NCBI RefSeq assembly: GCF_003611695.1
Contig: NZ_RAWE01000037.1
Span: 1 to 61,027 of the forward strand
DNA length: 61,027 bases
Direction of reading: 5' to 3'
Origin: Corallococcus carmarthensis
GTDB taxonomy: Bacteria > Myxococcota > Myxococcia > Myxococcales > Myxococcaceae
Under the pieces are notes generated by a model, which worked only from the letters and a program-made list of their open reading frames with translations, did not search any database and had not been told where the DNA came from. The translations under genes and the position numbers were made by a program. Within the stretch, counting starts at the first letter, position 1; the number at the start of each line of letters is the position of its first letter. Shown here piece after piece: positions 50,409 through 58,860 of this stretch.

Positions 50409-51614
50409 CTAACGCCGCGCCGCCGCCCCGCGCGGTGTCTTCCCCCGGGTGAGGTGATTCACCGCCTCACCCAGTCCCTCCACGGTGAGGGCGAACATGG
50501 GGAACACGTTGGCGATGACCGCGATGGTGCCCGTGCGCCACGACCCGCGAGGCTCCGGGTTGAGCCACACGTTGCGCTCGAAGTGCTGCGCCAGCTGCAT
50601 CATCCACGTGAGCCCCTCCAGCCCCTCCTGCCGGTACTGGCCATTCGCATCCGTGCGGATGCCCAGCTCATACGGGGCCATGGACGCGTCACCCACCATC
50701 ACCAGCTTGTGATGCCTTCCCACCTGCGCGGTGAGCTCCGGCACGGTGATGCCGCCGGTGAGCTGCGGCGTGGCGTACAGCTTCCCGTAGACGCAGTTGT
50801 GGAAGTAGTAGGTCCGCAGCTCCTTGAAGTGCGAGGCCTGGCTGGCGACGCTGAACAGCCGGCTCACCAGGTGCGCGTACGGGTCCATGGACCCGCCCAC
50901 GTCCATGCACAGCACCACGCGCGTGTTGGGCCGGCGCGGCGGGCGAGTCACCACCTCCAGCTCGCCCGCGTTCTTCGCGGTGGCGGCGATGCTCTCGTCC
51001 ACGTCCAGCTCATCCGCCGCGCCCTCGCGAGCGAAGGCCCGCAGCTTGCGCAGCGCCACCGCCATCTGCCGCGTGTCCAGCACCACGTCGTCGCGGTAGC
51101 CCGCGTACTTGCGCGCGCCGGCCTGCCACAGCGCCTGCCCCTGCCGGCCGCCCGTGCCGCCAATGCGCACGCCCTGCCGGGCCGCGCCGTTGTTGCCAAA
51201 GGCAGACGCGCCGCCCGTGCCCACCCAGCGATTGCCGCCGTCGTGGCGCTCGGTCTGCTCCTTCAGGCGCTGCTCCAGTTGCCGGCGCAGCTCCTCCGGG
51301 TCCCACTGCTCCAGCAGCGCCAGCTCCTCCGGGCTCAGGTCGGTGCGCTCCTTGGCCTCCTCCAGCCAGGACAACAGCTCCTCGGTGAGCTTCAGCGCGT
51401 CGGACGCGACGCCCTGGAAGTGCGCGAGGAACGCCTGGTCAAAGGCATCCAGCTGCGTCTCCGAGTGCACCAGGAGCGCGCGCGCCACGTGGTAGAACCC
51501 ATCCAGGCTGCTGTCATGCAGCCCGGCCTTCAGCGCCCCGGCCAGGGCGAGCGCCTCCTGCGCGCCCACCTTCACCCCGCGCTTTCGCAGCTCGTAGAAG
51601 AACGGCAGGAACAT
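50409..51614 (-). CDS. VWA domain protein (CoxE-like)
   Basis: A 401-residue protein. Residues 1-130 are helical; residues 130-230 are Gly-rich and then basic; the von Willebrand A domain (about 230-400) has the MIDAS variant DVGGSMD (Asp238) typical of CoxE-like proteins, and MVGDASMAPYEL further on. Such proteins work with MoxR-type AAA+ ATPases as metal-insertion or assembly chaperones. The MoxR gene lies 20 bases upstream on the same strand, so the pair forms an operon. Confidence 0.88.
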   Translation of the reverse strand: MFLPFFYELRKRGVKVGAQEALALAGALKAGLHDSSLDGFYHVARALLVHSETQLDAFDQAFLAHFQGVASDALKLTEELLSWLEEAKERTDLSPEELALLEQWDPEELRRQLEQRLKEQTERHDGGNRWVGTGGASAFGNNGAARQGVRIGGTGGRQGQALWQAGARKYAGYRDDVVLDTRQMAVALRKLRAFAREGAADELDVDESIAATAKNAGELEVVTRPPRRPNTRVVLCMDVGGSMDPYAHLVSRLFSVASQASHFKELRTYYFHNCVYGKLYATPQLTGGITVPELTAQVGRHHKLVMVGDASMAPYELGIRTDANGQYRQEGLEGLTWMMQLAQHFERNVWLNPEPRGSWRTGTIAVIANVFPMFALTVEGLGEAVNHLTRGKTPRGAAARR

Positions 51615-51633
51615 GGCGTGGTCCCCTTGCCGC

Positions 51634-52482
51634 TTAAGCGCGCGTCCGCCGGCCGCGCCCGAACGCCTCGGCCACCGCCACCAGGTCCTGCTCCTTCTTG
51701 AGCAGCGCGCCCAGGAACGGCAGCTGCTCCTCCAGCTTCAGCTCCACCACGCCGTTGGCCTTGAGCACCGAAATCCAGTCGATGAGCTCGCTGGTGGAGG
51801 GCCGCTTGCGCAGCCGCGTCATCGCGCGCAGCTCGTAGAAGACCTTGAGCGCCTGCTCCGCCAGGGCGGCGTCCAGCCCCGGGTGGTGCACGTCCACGAT
51901 GCGCTGCATGAGCTCGCGCTCCGGGAAGTCGATGAAGTGGAACACGCACCGGCGCAGGAACGCGTCGGGCAGTTCCTTCTCGTTGTTGCTGGTGATGAGC
52001 ACCACGGGGCGGTTCTTCGCCACGACCTCGTCGTTGGTCTCGGAGATGCGGAAGCGCATCCGGTCCAGTTCGTGGAGCAGGTCGTTGGGGAACTCCAGGT
52101 CCGCCTTGTCCACCTCGTCGATGAGCAGCACCACGCGCTCCGGCGAAGCGAAGGCCTCGCCCAGCGGCCCCAGGCGGATGTATCGCCGGATGTCTCGCAC
52201 GTCCCCGTCCCCGAAGCGCGAGTCATACAGCCGCTGCACGGTGTCGTAGACATACAAGCCGTCCTGCGCGCGCGTGGTGCTCTTCACGTGCCAGGTGAGC
52301 AGCTTCAATCCCAGTCCCTGGGCAATCGCTTCCGCCAGGAGCGTCTTGCCGGTGCCGGGCTCGCCCTTGACCAGCAGGGGGCGCTGGAGCGTGAGGGCGC
52401 AGTTGACGGCCGCCTGCAGGCCCTCGCTCGTGAGGTAGGAGTCGGTGCCGCGGAAGCGAACAGGAGTGGGAACCGGAGTCAT
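51634..52482 (-). CDS. MoxR-type AAA+ ATPase
   Basis: A 282-residue AAA+ ATPase of the MoxR/RavA group. Walker A is GEPGTGKT (Lys46), Walker B VVLLIDEVDKAD, sensor 1 VLITSNNEKELPDAFLRRC, with the arginine finger in the last motif. It should remodel client proteins together with the VWA protein encoded downstream. The start at 52482 follows AAAGGAG at good spacing. The gene is divergent from the AT-hook gene across about 70 bases. Confidence 0.92.
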   Translation of the reverse strand: MTPVPTPVRFRGTDSYLTSEGLQAAVNCALTLQRPLLVKGEPGTGKTLLAEAIAQGLGLKLLTWHVKSTTRAQDGLYVYDTVQRLYDSRFGDGDVRDIRRYIRLGPLGEAFASPERVVLLIDEVDKADLEFPNDLLHELDRMRFRISETNDEVVAKNRPVVLITSNNEKELPDAFLRRCVFHFIDFPERELMQRIVDVHHPGLDAALAEQALKVFYELRAMTRLRKRPSTSELIDWISVLKANGVVELKLEEQLPFLGALLKKEQDLVAVAEAFGRGRRTRA

Positions 52483-52554
52483 GGATGGCTCCTTTAACAT
52501 CCTGGGCAATGTTTCCATCCCTCGACAGGCGGATGGGTGTATATCCTGCCCCAC

Positions 52555-53286
52555 ATGGCCCCACTTTCTCTTGAGACCGAACTTCGCGACATGGTCCGCC
52601 GCGAGTTGCAACTGCAACTGGCTCCCGTTCAGAAGGCCGTGGCCCGTATGGCCAAGGGGCTGGATGCGCTGGACGCGCTGCGCGCGGTAACCGACCGTCT
52701 GGCTCCGCTGTCCAGCCGCCTGGGTGCCGTGGCGGGCGTGCGTACGCCCACGCTGGCCCCGGAGCCGGCCGTCCGCCGCGGTCCGGGCCGTCCGCCGAAG
52801 TCCGCCGCCGCGAAGGCCGCGTCCGCCGCCGCGAAGGCCGCGCCCGCCGCGAAGGCACCGGCCGCGAAGGCCACGCCCGCCGCGAAGGCACCGGCCGCGA
52901 AGGCCGCGCCCGCCGCGAAAGCCGCGCCCGTGAAGACGGTCGCCGTGCCCGCCGCGAAGTCCCCGGGCCGTCCGCCGAAGGCCGCCGCCGTGGAAGACAA
53001 CCAGGCCTGCGCCGTCATCGGCTGCAAGCGCCAGAGCCGCTCCAAGGGCTACTGCTCGGCGCACTACCAGAAGCTGCGCCTGCTCATCCGCACCGGCCGC
53101 CGTCCGGACGCGTGGGTGGATGGCGCGAAGTCGCAGTCGGTCCCGGACGTCACGCTGCCGCGTGGACGCGCGGGCAGCCAGGCGCTGAAGGAAGCGGCGA
53201 AGCCGGTCGCCCCCGCGGCGCCGCCCAAGCCCAAGGCGTGGCTGCGCAAGAAGGGCTCCAGTGGCGGAATGGTGTCGCTGAACTGA
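52555..53286 (+). CDS. AT-hook protein with histone H1-like linker and Cys/His motif
   Basis: A 243-residue basic protein, probably DNA-binding. It has an N-terminal helical region (LETELRDMVRRELQLQLAPVQKAV), two AT-hook cores (RRGPGRPPKS and KSPGRPPKAA) flanking a lysine/alanine/proline tract of repeated PAAKA units like the tails of histone H1, and then CAVIGCKRQSRSKGYCSAHY, where C-x4-C-x9-C-x2-H could bind zinc. The DNA encoding the PAAKA tract is itself repetitive. No ribosome binding site precedes the ATG; TATATC at 52540 suggests that transcription may begin within a few bases of it. A nucleoid or regulatory role is likely. Confidence 0.78.
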   Translation: MAPLSLETELRDMVRRELQLQLAPVQKAVARMAKGLDALDALRAVTDRLAPLSSRLGAVAGVRTPTLAPEPAVRRGPGRPPKSAAAKAASAAAKAAPAAKAPAAKATPAAKAPAAKAAPAAKAAPVKTVAVPAAKSPGRPPKAAAVEDNQACAVIGCKRQSRSKGYCSAHYQKLRLLIRTGRRPDAWVDGAKSQSVPDVTLPRGRAGSQALKEAAKPVAPAAPPKPKAWLRKKGSSGGMVSLN

Positions 53287-53287
53287 C

Positions 53288-53311
53288 GGAGGACGTCGTC
53301 CGCGGTCCTCC
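53288..53311 (+). terminator. Terminator of the AT-hook gene
   Basis: A 7-bp stem (GGAGGAC / GTCCTCC) with a 10-nt loop, two bases after the stop codon. Confidence 0.5.
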
Positions 53312-53380
53312 CCGCGTGGCGGGTCGCCCCGAGCGGCCCGCCATCCGTGCCCCGGGCCCGACACGCACTGCTTCCTACGG

Positions 53381-53408
53381 TTGACATGAGGCCCGTGGCG
53401 GTGTGAAT
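53381..53408 (+). promoter_or_regulatory. Candidate promoter for a leaderless transcript
   Basis: A perfect TTGACA -35 box is followed after 16 bases by GTGAAT, a weak -10 box. Transcription would start near 53415, two or three bases before the ATG at 53418, which has no ribosome binding site. Confidence 0.4.
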
Positions 53409-53417
53409 CCCGGCCCC

Positions 53418-53948
53418 ATGAGCGAGCAATATCCAGTCACCGTCGCGGTCCGCCGTCCCGACGGTTCGGTGGAGCAGGTCCGGGTGGGCACGGCGTATCG
53501 GAACGAAGACGGCTTCACGCTGCAGCTGGGCGAGCTGTCCATGAGCGCCACGCCCGTCGCGGCGTCGGCCCCGGCGTACCGCCGTCCCGCGTCCTCGGGC
53601 GCCCCGTCCGGCGGGGGTGGTGGCGGCGACGGCACGCTCCTTCCCAACTACGGCCGCAGCAAGGGCGCCCCTGTCTACGGCGCCAGCCTCCAGGACCTGG
53701 AGTTCTACGCCAACGGCGCGCGCCGCTCCCTGGCGGACCCCAGCAAGTCGCGCTGGCACGACAAGGAGCGCCAGCTCCTCGCCGCCATCGAGGCGGAGAT
53801 TGCCCGGCAGCGCGGTGAGGGCGGCGGTGGCGGCGAGCCCCCCGCGCGTGGCGGTGGTGGAGGCCGGGGCGGTGGCTACGGCTACGGCAACCCGCCGGAC
53901 GACGGCGACATCCCGCCCCCCGGTGACGACGACAACATCCCGTTCTGA
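53418..53948 (+). CDS. Small protein with SSB-like acidic C-terminal tip
   Basis: A 176-residue protein. Residues 1-40 form a short beta region (YPVTVAVRRPDGSVEQVRVG); a Gly/Ser linker follows; residues 85-130 form a helical block (SLQDLEFYANGARRSL...RWHDKERQLLAAIEAEIARQR); then Gly-rich sequence and a closing GDDDNIPF. The end closely resembles the DDDIPF tip of single-stranded-DNA-binding protein, through which SSB recruits repair and replication enzymes, and the Gly-rich stretch resembles the SSB linker. No OB fold is recognisable. It may compete with SSB for partners or place a factor at forks. Confidence 0.75.
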   Translation: MSEQYPVTVAVRRPDGSVEQVRVGTAYRNEDGFTLQLGELSMSATPVAASAPAYRRPASSGAPSGGGGGGDGTLLPNYGRSKGAPVYGASLQDLEFYANGARRSLADPSKSRWHDKERQLLAAIEAEIARQRGEGGGGGEPPARGGGGGRGGGYGYGNPPDDGDIPPPGDDDNIPF

Positions 53949-53961
53949 GGGGAACCTGGGC

Positions 53962-53986
53962 CCCGCGGCCATTCGACGGCCGCGGG
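53962..53986 (+). terminator. Terminator of the SSB-tip gene
   Basis: A perfect 9-bp stem (CCCGCGGCC / GGCCGCGGG) with a 7-nt loop, 13 bases after the stop codon. Confidence 0.65.
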
Positions 53987-53989
53987 AGA

Positions 53990-54353
53990 TCCAATCGGTC
54001 CCGGTTTACGCAATACAGGTGGAGCGCGGTGCGCCCTGCTGGCCATCGGGGGAGGCATTGACATTCGGAAACCAATGGCAGACACCATGCGTGTTTTCGA
54101 TGTCCACTTTGAGTGAATTGACACGCCGCGTGTGATTCATTCCACGTCGGTAGCTTCACTTTTGAAGTATTCCGCATCCTCCTGATTTCCCAGGCCTCAG
54201 GGGGTCTTCTGTCATCGCGTGCACTTCACGGATGACGTGTCCAGGAACAGGAACTCCGTCTTTCCAAGGGCTTAGGGAGTGGCCTGGAACGTGCTCTATG
54301 CACGCGTGCCAGGGAATCCATCCCGTCCGGCGAGGCTGTGAAATCGCGAGGCC
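53990..54353. other. 364-bp intergenic region, A+T-richer
   Basis: The region before the KAS III-like gene has lower G+C than its surroundings. It contains two TTGACA boxes (near 54059 and 54118) and TGGCAGACACCATGC (54076-54090), which has sigma-54-like spacing but a poor -12 box. None is placed well enough to call a promoter. Confidence 0.4.
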
Positions 54354-55469
54354 ATGGAAATGACCGAACGGGTGTGTGTCGTGGGCGCCGGTTCCTTCGT
54401 CCCTGCGCGGACCATCTCCAACGAGCGGATCGCGAAGGCGATCCCCGGTTGGTCGGCCGCCCGCATCGAGGAAAAGATTGGCATCAAGGAGCGCCGGTTC
54501 CTCTGGGACTTTGATGATGAGACCGGCCGCGCCATCCCCCCGCCGGACGACGTGCTGGGGCGCTTCTACCCGGCGACGAACACGGACATGTGCGAGGTGT
54601 CGCTGCGCCAGGCCCTCTCCCGCAGCGGCGTGGAGGCGAAGGAGCTGGACGCGCTGTTCGTGGTGACGTGCACCCCGGACGCGCCGCACTTCAACCACGA
54701 CGCCATGGTGTTGCATGAGCGGCTGGGCCTGCGCGAGGACGCCTTCGCGCTGGTGGTGGACGACGGCTGCGGCGGCACGCCCTACGTGCTGGACCTGGTG
54801 CGCAAGATGATGGACGGCGGCCGCTTCCGCACGGTGGCGGTGGTGGCCTCGGCGTTCACCTCGCCGCTGCTCAACCGGGAGGTCTACACGGACGAGCTGC
54901 CGCCCACGCCGGGCCGCCCCAAGGCGCTCAACGCCTATCTGTCCATGTATGTCTTCGGGGACGGCGCGGGAGCGGTGGTGCTGCGCAAGCAGGAGGGCGA
55001 AGAGGACGGCCCGGGCATCCTCAACTCTTTCTCCGGCAACGCGTACGCGGAGCTGGTGACGCGCCGGGGCGGCGGCATGCTGAAGCTGCCCTACCAGCCG
55101 GGTCGCACGCGCCCGTCGGACATGGCCTTCGTGGTGGATGGCTTCAAGGTCGCGCGCAGCTACCCGGAGTACATGCAGAAGTGCCTGGACGCGGTGCTCA
55201 CACCCGCACTCCGCGAGCAGGTGAAGCGCTACTACTTCCACCAGCCCAACAAGCGGGTGATGGACTCGTTCGTGAACCGCGCGGGCCTGCCGAAGGAGGC
55301 CGTGGCCTGCAACGTGGACCGGATTGGCAATACGTCCGCGGCCGGGATGTTGATTCTCCTGGCGGACGACCTGGAGCAGGGTCGTGTTGCACTCGGCACT
55401 GGGGACCTGGTGGTGGTGGCGGCTGTCGGTGCCAACGTCCATTATGGGGCCCAGCTCGTGCGGCTGTGA
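54354..55469 (+). CDS. 3-oxoacyl-ACP synthase III-like enzyme
   Basis: A 371-residue thiolase-fold condensing enzyme of the KAS III group, which joins an acyl-CoA to malonyl-ACP or a related donor. The triad is complete: Cys139 in DDGCGGTPY, His296 in YFHQPNKRVMD and Asn326 in RIGNTSAAG. The length and the opening VCVVGAGSFVPARTISNERI are usual. It is not next to other fatty acid synthesis genes, so it may serve secondary metabolism or lipid signalling. The second ATG (54360) has the better spaced GAGG and may be the true start. Confidence 0.9.
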   Translation: MEMTERVCVVGAGSFVPARTISNERIAKAIPGWSAARIEEKIGIKERRFLWDFDDETGRAIPPPDDVLGRFYPATNTDMCEVSLRQALSRSGVEAKELDALFVVTCTPDAPHFNHDAMVLHERLGLREDAFALVVDDGCGGTPYVLDLVRKMMDGGRFRTVAVVASAFTSPLLNREVYTDELPPTPGRPKALNAYLSMYVFGDGAGAVVLRKQEGEEDGPGILNSFSGNAYAELVTRRGGGMLKLPYQPGRTRPSDMAFVVDGFKVARSYPEYMQKCLDAVLTPALREQVKRYYFHQPNKRVMDSFVNRAGLPKEAVACNVDRIGNTSAAGMLILLADDLEQGRVALGTGDLVVVAAVGANVHYGAQLVRL

Positions 55470-55514
55470 TGTGCACGGGTCTTCATCTCCTCCCCCCCGG
55501 AGATTCCCCCCTCT

Positions 55515-56132
55515 ATGAGTGAGCAGCGCAAGGAAGTCACAGGCCTGGATCCGGCCATTGCCCAGGACCTGGAGAAACGCCTGGCCCTGGCGACCCCCGA
55601 CGACACGGCCCGAGGCATGTTCTTCAACGGAGCGCTGAACGCGGTGCGCATTCTCGGTGGCGATGCCGCGGTGGAGAAGTGCCTGGCGTCGGTGCAGGAG
55701 AAGAAGTTCGTGGACTTCTTCAACTACCCGGTGTCGGGCTTCCTGAAGTTGTCCTTTACCGGAGCGCAGTTGATGGGGCCGCAGCTGGGCGGCTTCGACG
55801 CGATGTTGCGCAAGATGGGCACGCAGGCGACCACGGACTTCCTGTCGTCGGCTGCGGGCAAGACGCTGTTGCTGCTCGCGGGTGACAGCCCGAAGCGGCT
55901 GGTGACGAACCTGCCCACGGGCTACCGCGCGGCGGTGAGCTACGGCGAGCGCACCGTGGAGTGGACCAGCGACCGCGCGGGCAGGCTCGTGATGAAGCGG
56001 GACTTCATGCCGCCCGCCTACCACGAGGGCGTGCTCCAGGGAGTCATCGAGGCGCTGGGCGCCCGGGGTGTCCAGGTGAAGGGCCGCCAGACGGGCCCGG
56101 TGGACACGGAGTACGCGCTGTCCTGGCAGTGA
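55515..56132 (+). CDS. DUF2378 family protein
   Basis: A 205-residue member of the myxobacterial paralogous family DUF2378 (TIGR02265-type). Family features include the opening Asp-rich helix, LKLSFTGAQLMGPQLGGFDAMLRKMG, TTDFLSSAAGKTLLLLAG and a C-terminal beta part (AAVSYGERTVEWTSDRAGRLVMKRDFMPPAYHEGVL). It lies 45 bases after the KAS III-like gene on the same strand and may be co-transcribed. No function is known; the fold may be a ligand-binding one. Confidence 0.85.
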   Translation: MSEQRKEVTGLDPAIAQDLEKRLALATPDDTARGMFFNGALNAVRILGGDAAVEKCLASVQEKKFVDFFNYPVSGFLKLSFTGAQLMGPQLGGFDAMLRKMGTQATTDFLSSAAGKTLLLLAGDSPKRLVTNLPTGYRAAVSYGERTVEWTSDRAGRLVMKRDFMPPAYHEGVLQGVIEALGARGVQVKGRQTGPVDTEYALSWQ

Positions 56133-56173
56133 CCGGAGCAGACAACCCGCGGTCCTGAAGGATGGGTTTGAAC

Positions 56174-56689
56174 ATGACGCGGGAGCAGGCGGGATCCACG
56201 GTGCGGCTGCAGTCCGGCTCGGAGTGGGTGTATGCCTTTCGCTCGCAGGAGGATGCCGCCACGCCACCGGATGAAGCGGTGTGCGCGGCGGCGCCCTTCA
56301 GTCCGACCGTGAAGCTGGGCGCGGGCCTCTACGTGCCGGTGGCGGACGGTGGCCATGAACGCGTGGGTTCGGCCACGGCCTGCTTCCGGCTGACGGACTG
56401 GGCCTTCACCCCGGGCACGCAGGTGCCGTTCTACGCGCGCTTCCTGCTGCCGGTGGGAGCCTTCACCGCGTCCGGCGAGTGCGTGCTCGTGAGCAACGAC
56501 CAGCCCCAGGCGGGGGTGGTGCTCGCGGGAGGCACGCTGAAGCTGGTGGAGGTCCCGCCGGGCTTCGCGGGAGGCGTGCTGTCCAACCTGAGCGTGTTCA
56601 ACCCGCTCAAGCTGCCCGGCTTCGCCACGGGCTCGTACTACACGCTCTACACCTTCCGGAAGGAAGGCACGGGCACCCCCAGCCCCTGA
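56174..56689 (+). CDS. Hypothetical protein, 171 aa
   Basis: No family recognised. A beta-rich, soluble protein (TVRLQSGSEWVYAFRS, VKLGAGLYVPVAD, TQVPFYARFLLPVGAF, YTLYTF) without signal peptide or membrane helix, containing three Cys. The ATG at 56174 is favoured because GGATGG lies at better spacing; an ATG at 56162 would add four residues. It follows the DUF2378 gene by about 40 bases and may belong to the same transcript. Confidence 0.7.
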   Translation: MTREQAGSTVRLQSGSEWVYAFRSQEDAATPPDEAVCAAAPFSPTVKLGAGLYVPVADGGHERVGSATACFRLTDWAFTPGTQVPFYARFLLPVGAFTASGECVLVSNDQPQAGVVLAGGTLKLVEVPPGFAGGVLSNLSVFNPLKLPGFATGSYYTLYTFRKEGTGTPSP

Positions 56690-56701
56690 GCGCGGACGCA
56701 C

Positions 56702-56725
56702 CGTGCCGGCCCCTCTCCCGGCACG
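56702..56725 (+). terminator. Hairpin after the hypothetical gene
   Basis: An 8-bp GC stem (CGTGCCGG / CCGGCACG) with an 8-nt loop, 12 bases after the stop codon. Confidence 0.55.
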
Positions 56726-56801
56726 CCACGGTGAACAGGAATGTCGGGGATGCCTGGGAGAATACGTCCCTGGGCATCCGATGCCATCACGAGGGGGACG
56801 C

Positions 56802-58256
56802 ATGGAAAGCAGGTGGAATCCGCTCTACGAATCGCTCGGCTACCGGCCGCCAGCGACGGGCAGGGCCGCGCCGTCCGGGCTCCCGGCGGACGCTCCGCCG
56901 CCAGGGGACACGGACCTGCCCCTCCTCGGTCCCGAGGAGCTGGAGGCGCTCAAGTCCGCCTTCCTGCGCGAGCCGGAGGACGTGCTGCGCTGGACGGAGA
57001 GCGGCCTGGGAGCGAGGGCCACGGTGGGCGCGTTCGTGGAGGTGCTGCGCGAGCTCGAGCTGCTCTTCACGGACCCCGGCCAGTTCCAGGAGCGCCTGGA
57101 CGCGACGGAGCGCCACGCCCGTCAGGGGACGGGAGGGTTGCCCGCGGATTTCACCTTCCCGCTGAGGACGGAGGAGATCCCCATCGACCCCACGCGCACG
57201 CGCTTCGAGCCTCAGTCCGACCTGCGCGGCTGGCTGTTGTTCAGCGGCCCGGTCTGGCTGGAGCAGGGCGCGGCGGCGCGGCAGGCGCCGTTCCGCTGGC
57301 ACTTCGGAGCGAAGAGCCGCTTCGTCTATCCCCTGCGCGAGCCGGAGCCGGGCCAGCCAGTGGAGGTCGCGCTCTTCGCGGACTTCGGCACGGGCGAATA
57401 CGCCTCCCGGTACATCGCCAGGCAACTCGTCATGCGAGGCGAGCGCCTGGACTGCGCGGTGCACCTGGGCGGCGTCTTCTACGCGGGCCGCCAGGGCGAG
57501 TTCGACGCGCACGTGGCGGAGCCATTGGAGCCGCTGCTCGGGACGACGTCGCTGCTGACGTTGAACGCGCCGCCGGAGATGCGCTCGGGCGCGGGCGCCT
57601 ACTTCCGCTATCTGGACGAGCGGCGGGGCGCGGGCCCCCGTCACCCGCAGGAGGGCAGCTACTTCTGCCTCGCCGCGGAGCGCTTCCAGCTCATCGGCCT
57701 GGACACCGCCTGGTTCGAAGCGGGCCGTCACCGCGAGGCCGCGCTGCTGCAGTGGCTGGAGCAGCGCCTGTCGGAGGGGCGAAGGCGCGGAGCGATGAAC
57801 ATCCTGCTGAGCCACGCCGCGCCCTACGGGCCCGACGCGAAACAGCTCGCCCCATTGGTGACGGAGGACCTCAGGGCGCTGGTCGTGGAGCGCGAATGGG
57901 TGGACCTCTGGTGCTGGGGAGGCGCCCAGGCCGGAGCACTCTACGACCGGGCACCAGGCCTGCCCTTCCTCGGCGCCAGCCTGGGCCACGGAGGCTTCCC
58001 CTCCGAGAGGAGGGATGCGCCGGAGTATCCAATGGCACCGGTCCGCTTCTTCGAATCCCGGCCGCGCTTCCCGGAATGGACGGGCGTGCGCCAGGACCGG
58101 GGCAACCACGGCCACGCGACGCTGTGGCTGAACGCGGACGGCACGGCGTCGCTGCGCTACACGGACTGGATGGGACAGGTGCGCTGTGAAGCGACCCTGT
58201 CACGCCAGGGCCCCAAGGGGCCCGTGACGCTGAAGCAGCTCGACGTGAGGGAGTGA
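56802..58256 (+). CDS. Metallophosphatase-like protein lacking metal ligands
   Basis: A 484-residue protein. Residues 190-480 follow the order of a calcineurin-like metallophosphoesterase, but most metal ligands are gone. The GD-x-G motif is ADFGTG (193-198, one Asp kept), GD-x-x-Y is HLGGVFY (221-227, Asp to Gly), GNHE is NAPPE (255-259), and GHEH is WGGAQAG (372-378); LSHAAPY (336-342) keeps a His. Surrounding segments such as SYFCLAAERFQLIGLDTAWF are well conserved, so the fold is probably intact but the enzyme inactive. Residues 1-185 are an additional helical domain of unknown role. The ATG at 56802 follows GAGGGGG. Confidence 0.78.
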   Translation: MESRWNPLYESLGYRPPATGRAAPSGLPADAPPPGDTDLPLLGPEELEALKSAFLREPEDVLRWTESGLGARATVGAFVEVLRELELLFTDPGQFQERLDATERHARQGTGGLPADFTFPLRTEEIPIDPTRTRFEPQSDLRGWLLFSGPVWLEQGAAARQAPFRWHFGAKSRFVYPLREPEPGQPVEVALFADFGTGEYASRYIARQLVMRGERLDCAVHLGGVFYAGRQGEFDAHVAEPLEPLLGTTSLLTLNAPPEMRSGAGAYFRYLDERRGAGPRHPQEGSYFCLAAERFQLIGLDTAWFEAGRHREAALLQWLEQRLSEGRRRGAMNILLSHAAPYGPDAKQLAPLVTEDLRALVVEREWVDLWCWGGAQAGALYDRAPGLPFLGASLGHGGFPSERRDAPEYPMAPVRFFESRPRFPEWTGVRQDRGNHGHATLWLNADGTASLRYTDWMGQVRCEATLSRQGPKGPVTLKQLDVRE

Positions 58257-58267
58257 GTCAGGGCCCC

Positions 58268-58750
58268 TCAGGCTCCTTCGATGCCGCGCTCCTTCATGTA
58301 CTTGCGAAGGCCCGCGGCGCCCTGGGCGCGCACCTTGTTGTGCAGCAGCGGCGTCCACCCGAGCGCCCAGCCCACGGGGCCCAGCGCCTGCCGCGACCAG
58401 GTCCAGAAGGGGAACCGGTCGGTGTGGCGGATGATCTTCCCGTCCTTGAAGTCGAAGGTCGCGTCGATGCGGTTGAGCACCTTCCGGCCCGTCTGGCTGA
58501 AGGTGTAGCGCGCATCCCAGTGGGCACTGCCGGAGCGGTCATCGGCCTGGACCTGGCCGAAGGTGAGCTCCAGGTCCTTGCCGCGCTCCAGCAGCATGCG
58601 CCACATGGAGGTGGCGCCCGCGTAGCGCAGGTTCTGGAACACGGCGTCGTTGAACTCCACGTCCGGGTGGTAGCAGGCGGCCATGCCGTCCGCGTCGCGC
58701 CGCTGGAAGGCCGAATAGAAGTCGGTGATGAGCTGGGAGTGCGGGTGCAT
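58268..58750 (-). CDS. NTF2/SnoaL-like protein
   Basis: A 160-residue protein of the NTF2-like fold: LITDFYSAFQRRDADGMAACYHPDVEFNDAVF is the typical opening, followed by WDARYTFSQTGRKVLNRIDATFDFKDGKIIRHTDRF. The last 45 residues add a helical tail. It has the length and the Tyr-His-Asp-Glu pattern of polyketide cyclase/steroid isomerase-like proteins, but no substrate can be assigned. It is only distantly related to the NTF2-like protein at 4705. It converges with the metallophosphatase-like gene with 11 bases between. Confidence 0.87.
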   Translation of the reverse strand: MHPHSQLITDFYSAFQRRDADGMAACYHPDVEFNDAVFQNLRYAGATSMWRMLLERGKDLELTFGQVQADDRSGSAHWDARYTFSQTGRKVLNRIDATFDFKDGKIIRHTDRFPFWTWSRQALGPVGWALGWTPLLHNKVRAQGAAGLRKYMKERGIEGA

Positions 58751-58860
58751 GTCGACGGTCTATCAGACCCGTCCGGCGTCGCGCTCGGGCCATCCGGACG
58801 GTGCGCCGGCGCGCGGAAAGTGCCGAGCAATGGAAGAAACCGCATGGCAGAGTCGCGCGC

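Noticed and set aside
52540-52545. TATATC as the -10 box of a leaderless promoter for the AT-hook gene
   Set aside because: The nearest -35-like hexamer (TCGACA) is only 12 bases away, too close for a normal sigma-70 promoter, so no promoter is called.
54354-55469. KAS III-like gene as part of a polyketide or fatty acid biosynthetic cluster
   Set aside because: No acyl carrier protein, acyltransferase, ketoreductase or tailoring gene is adjacent.
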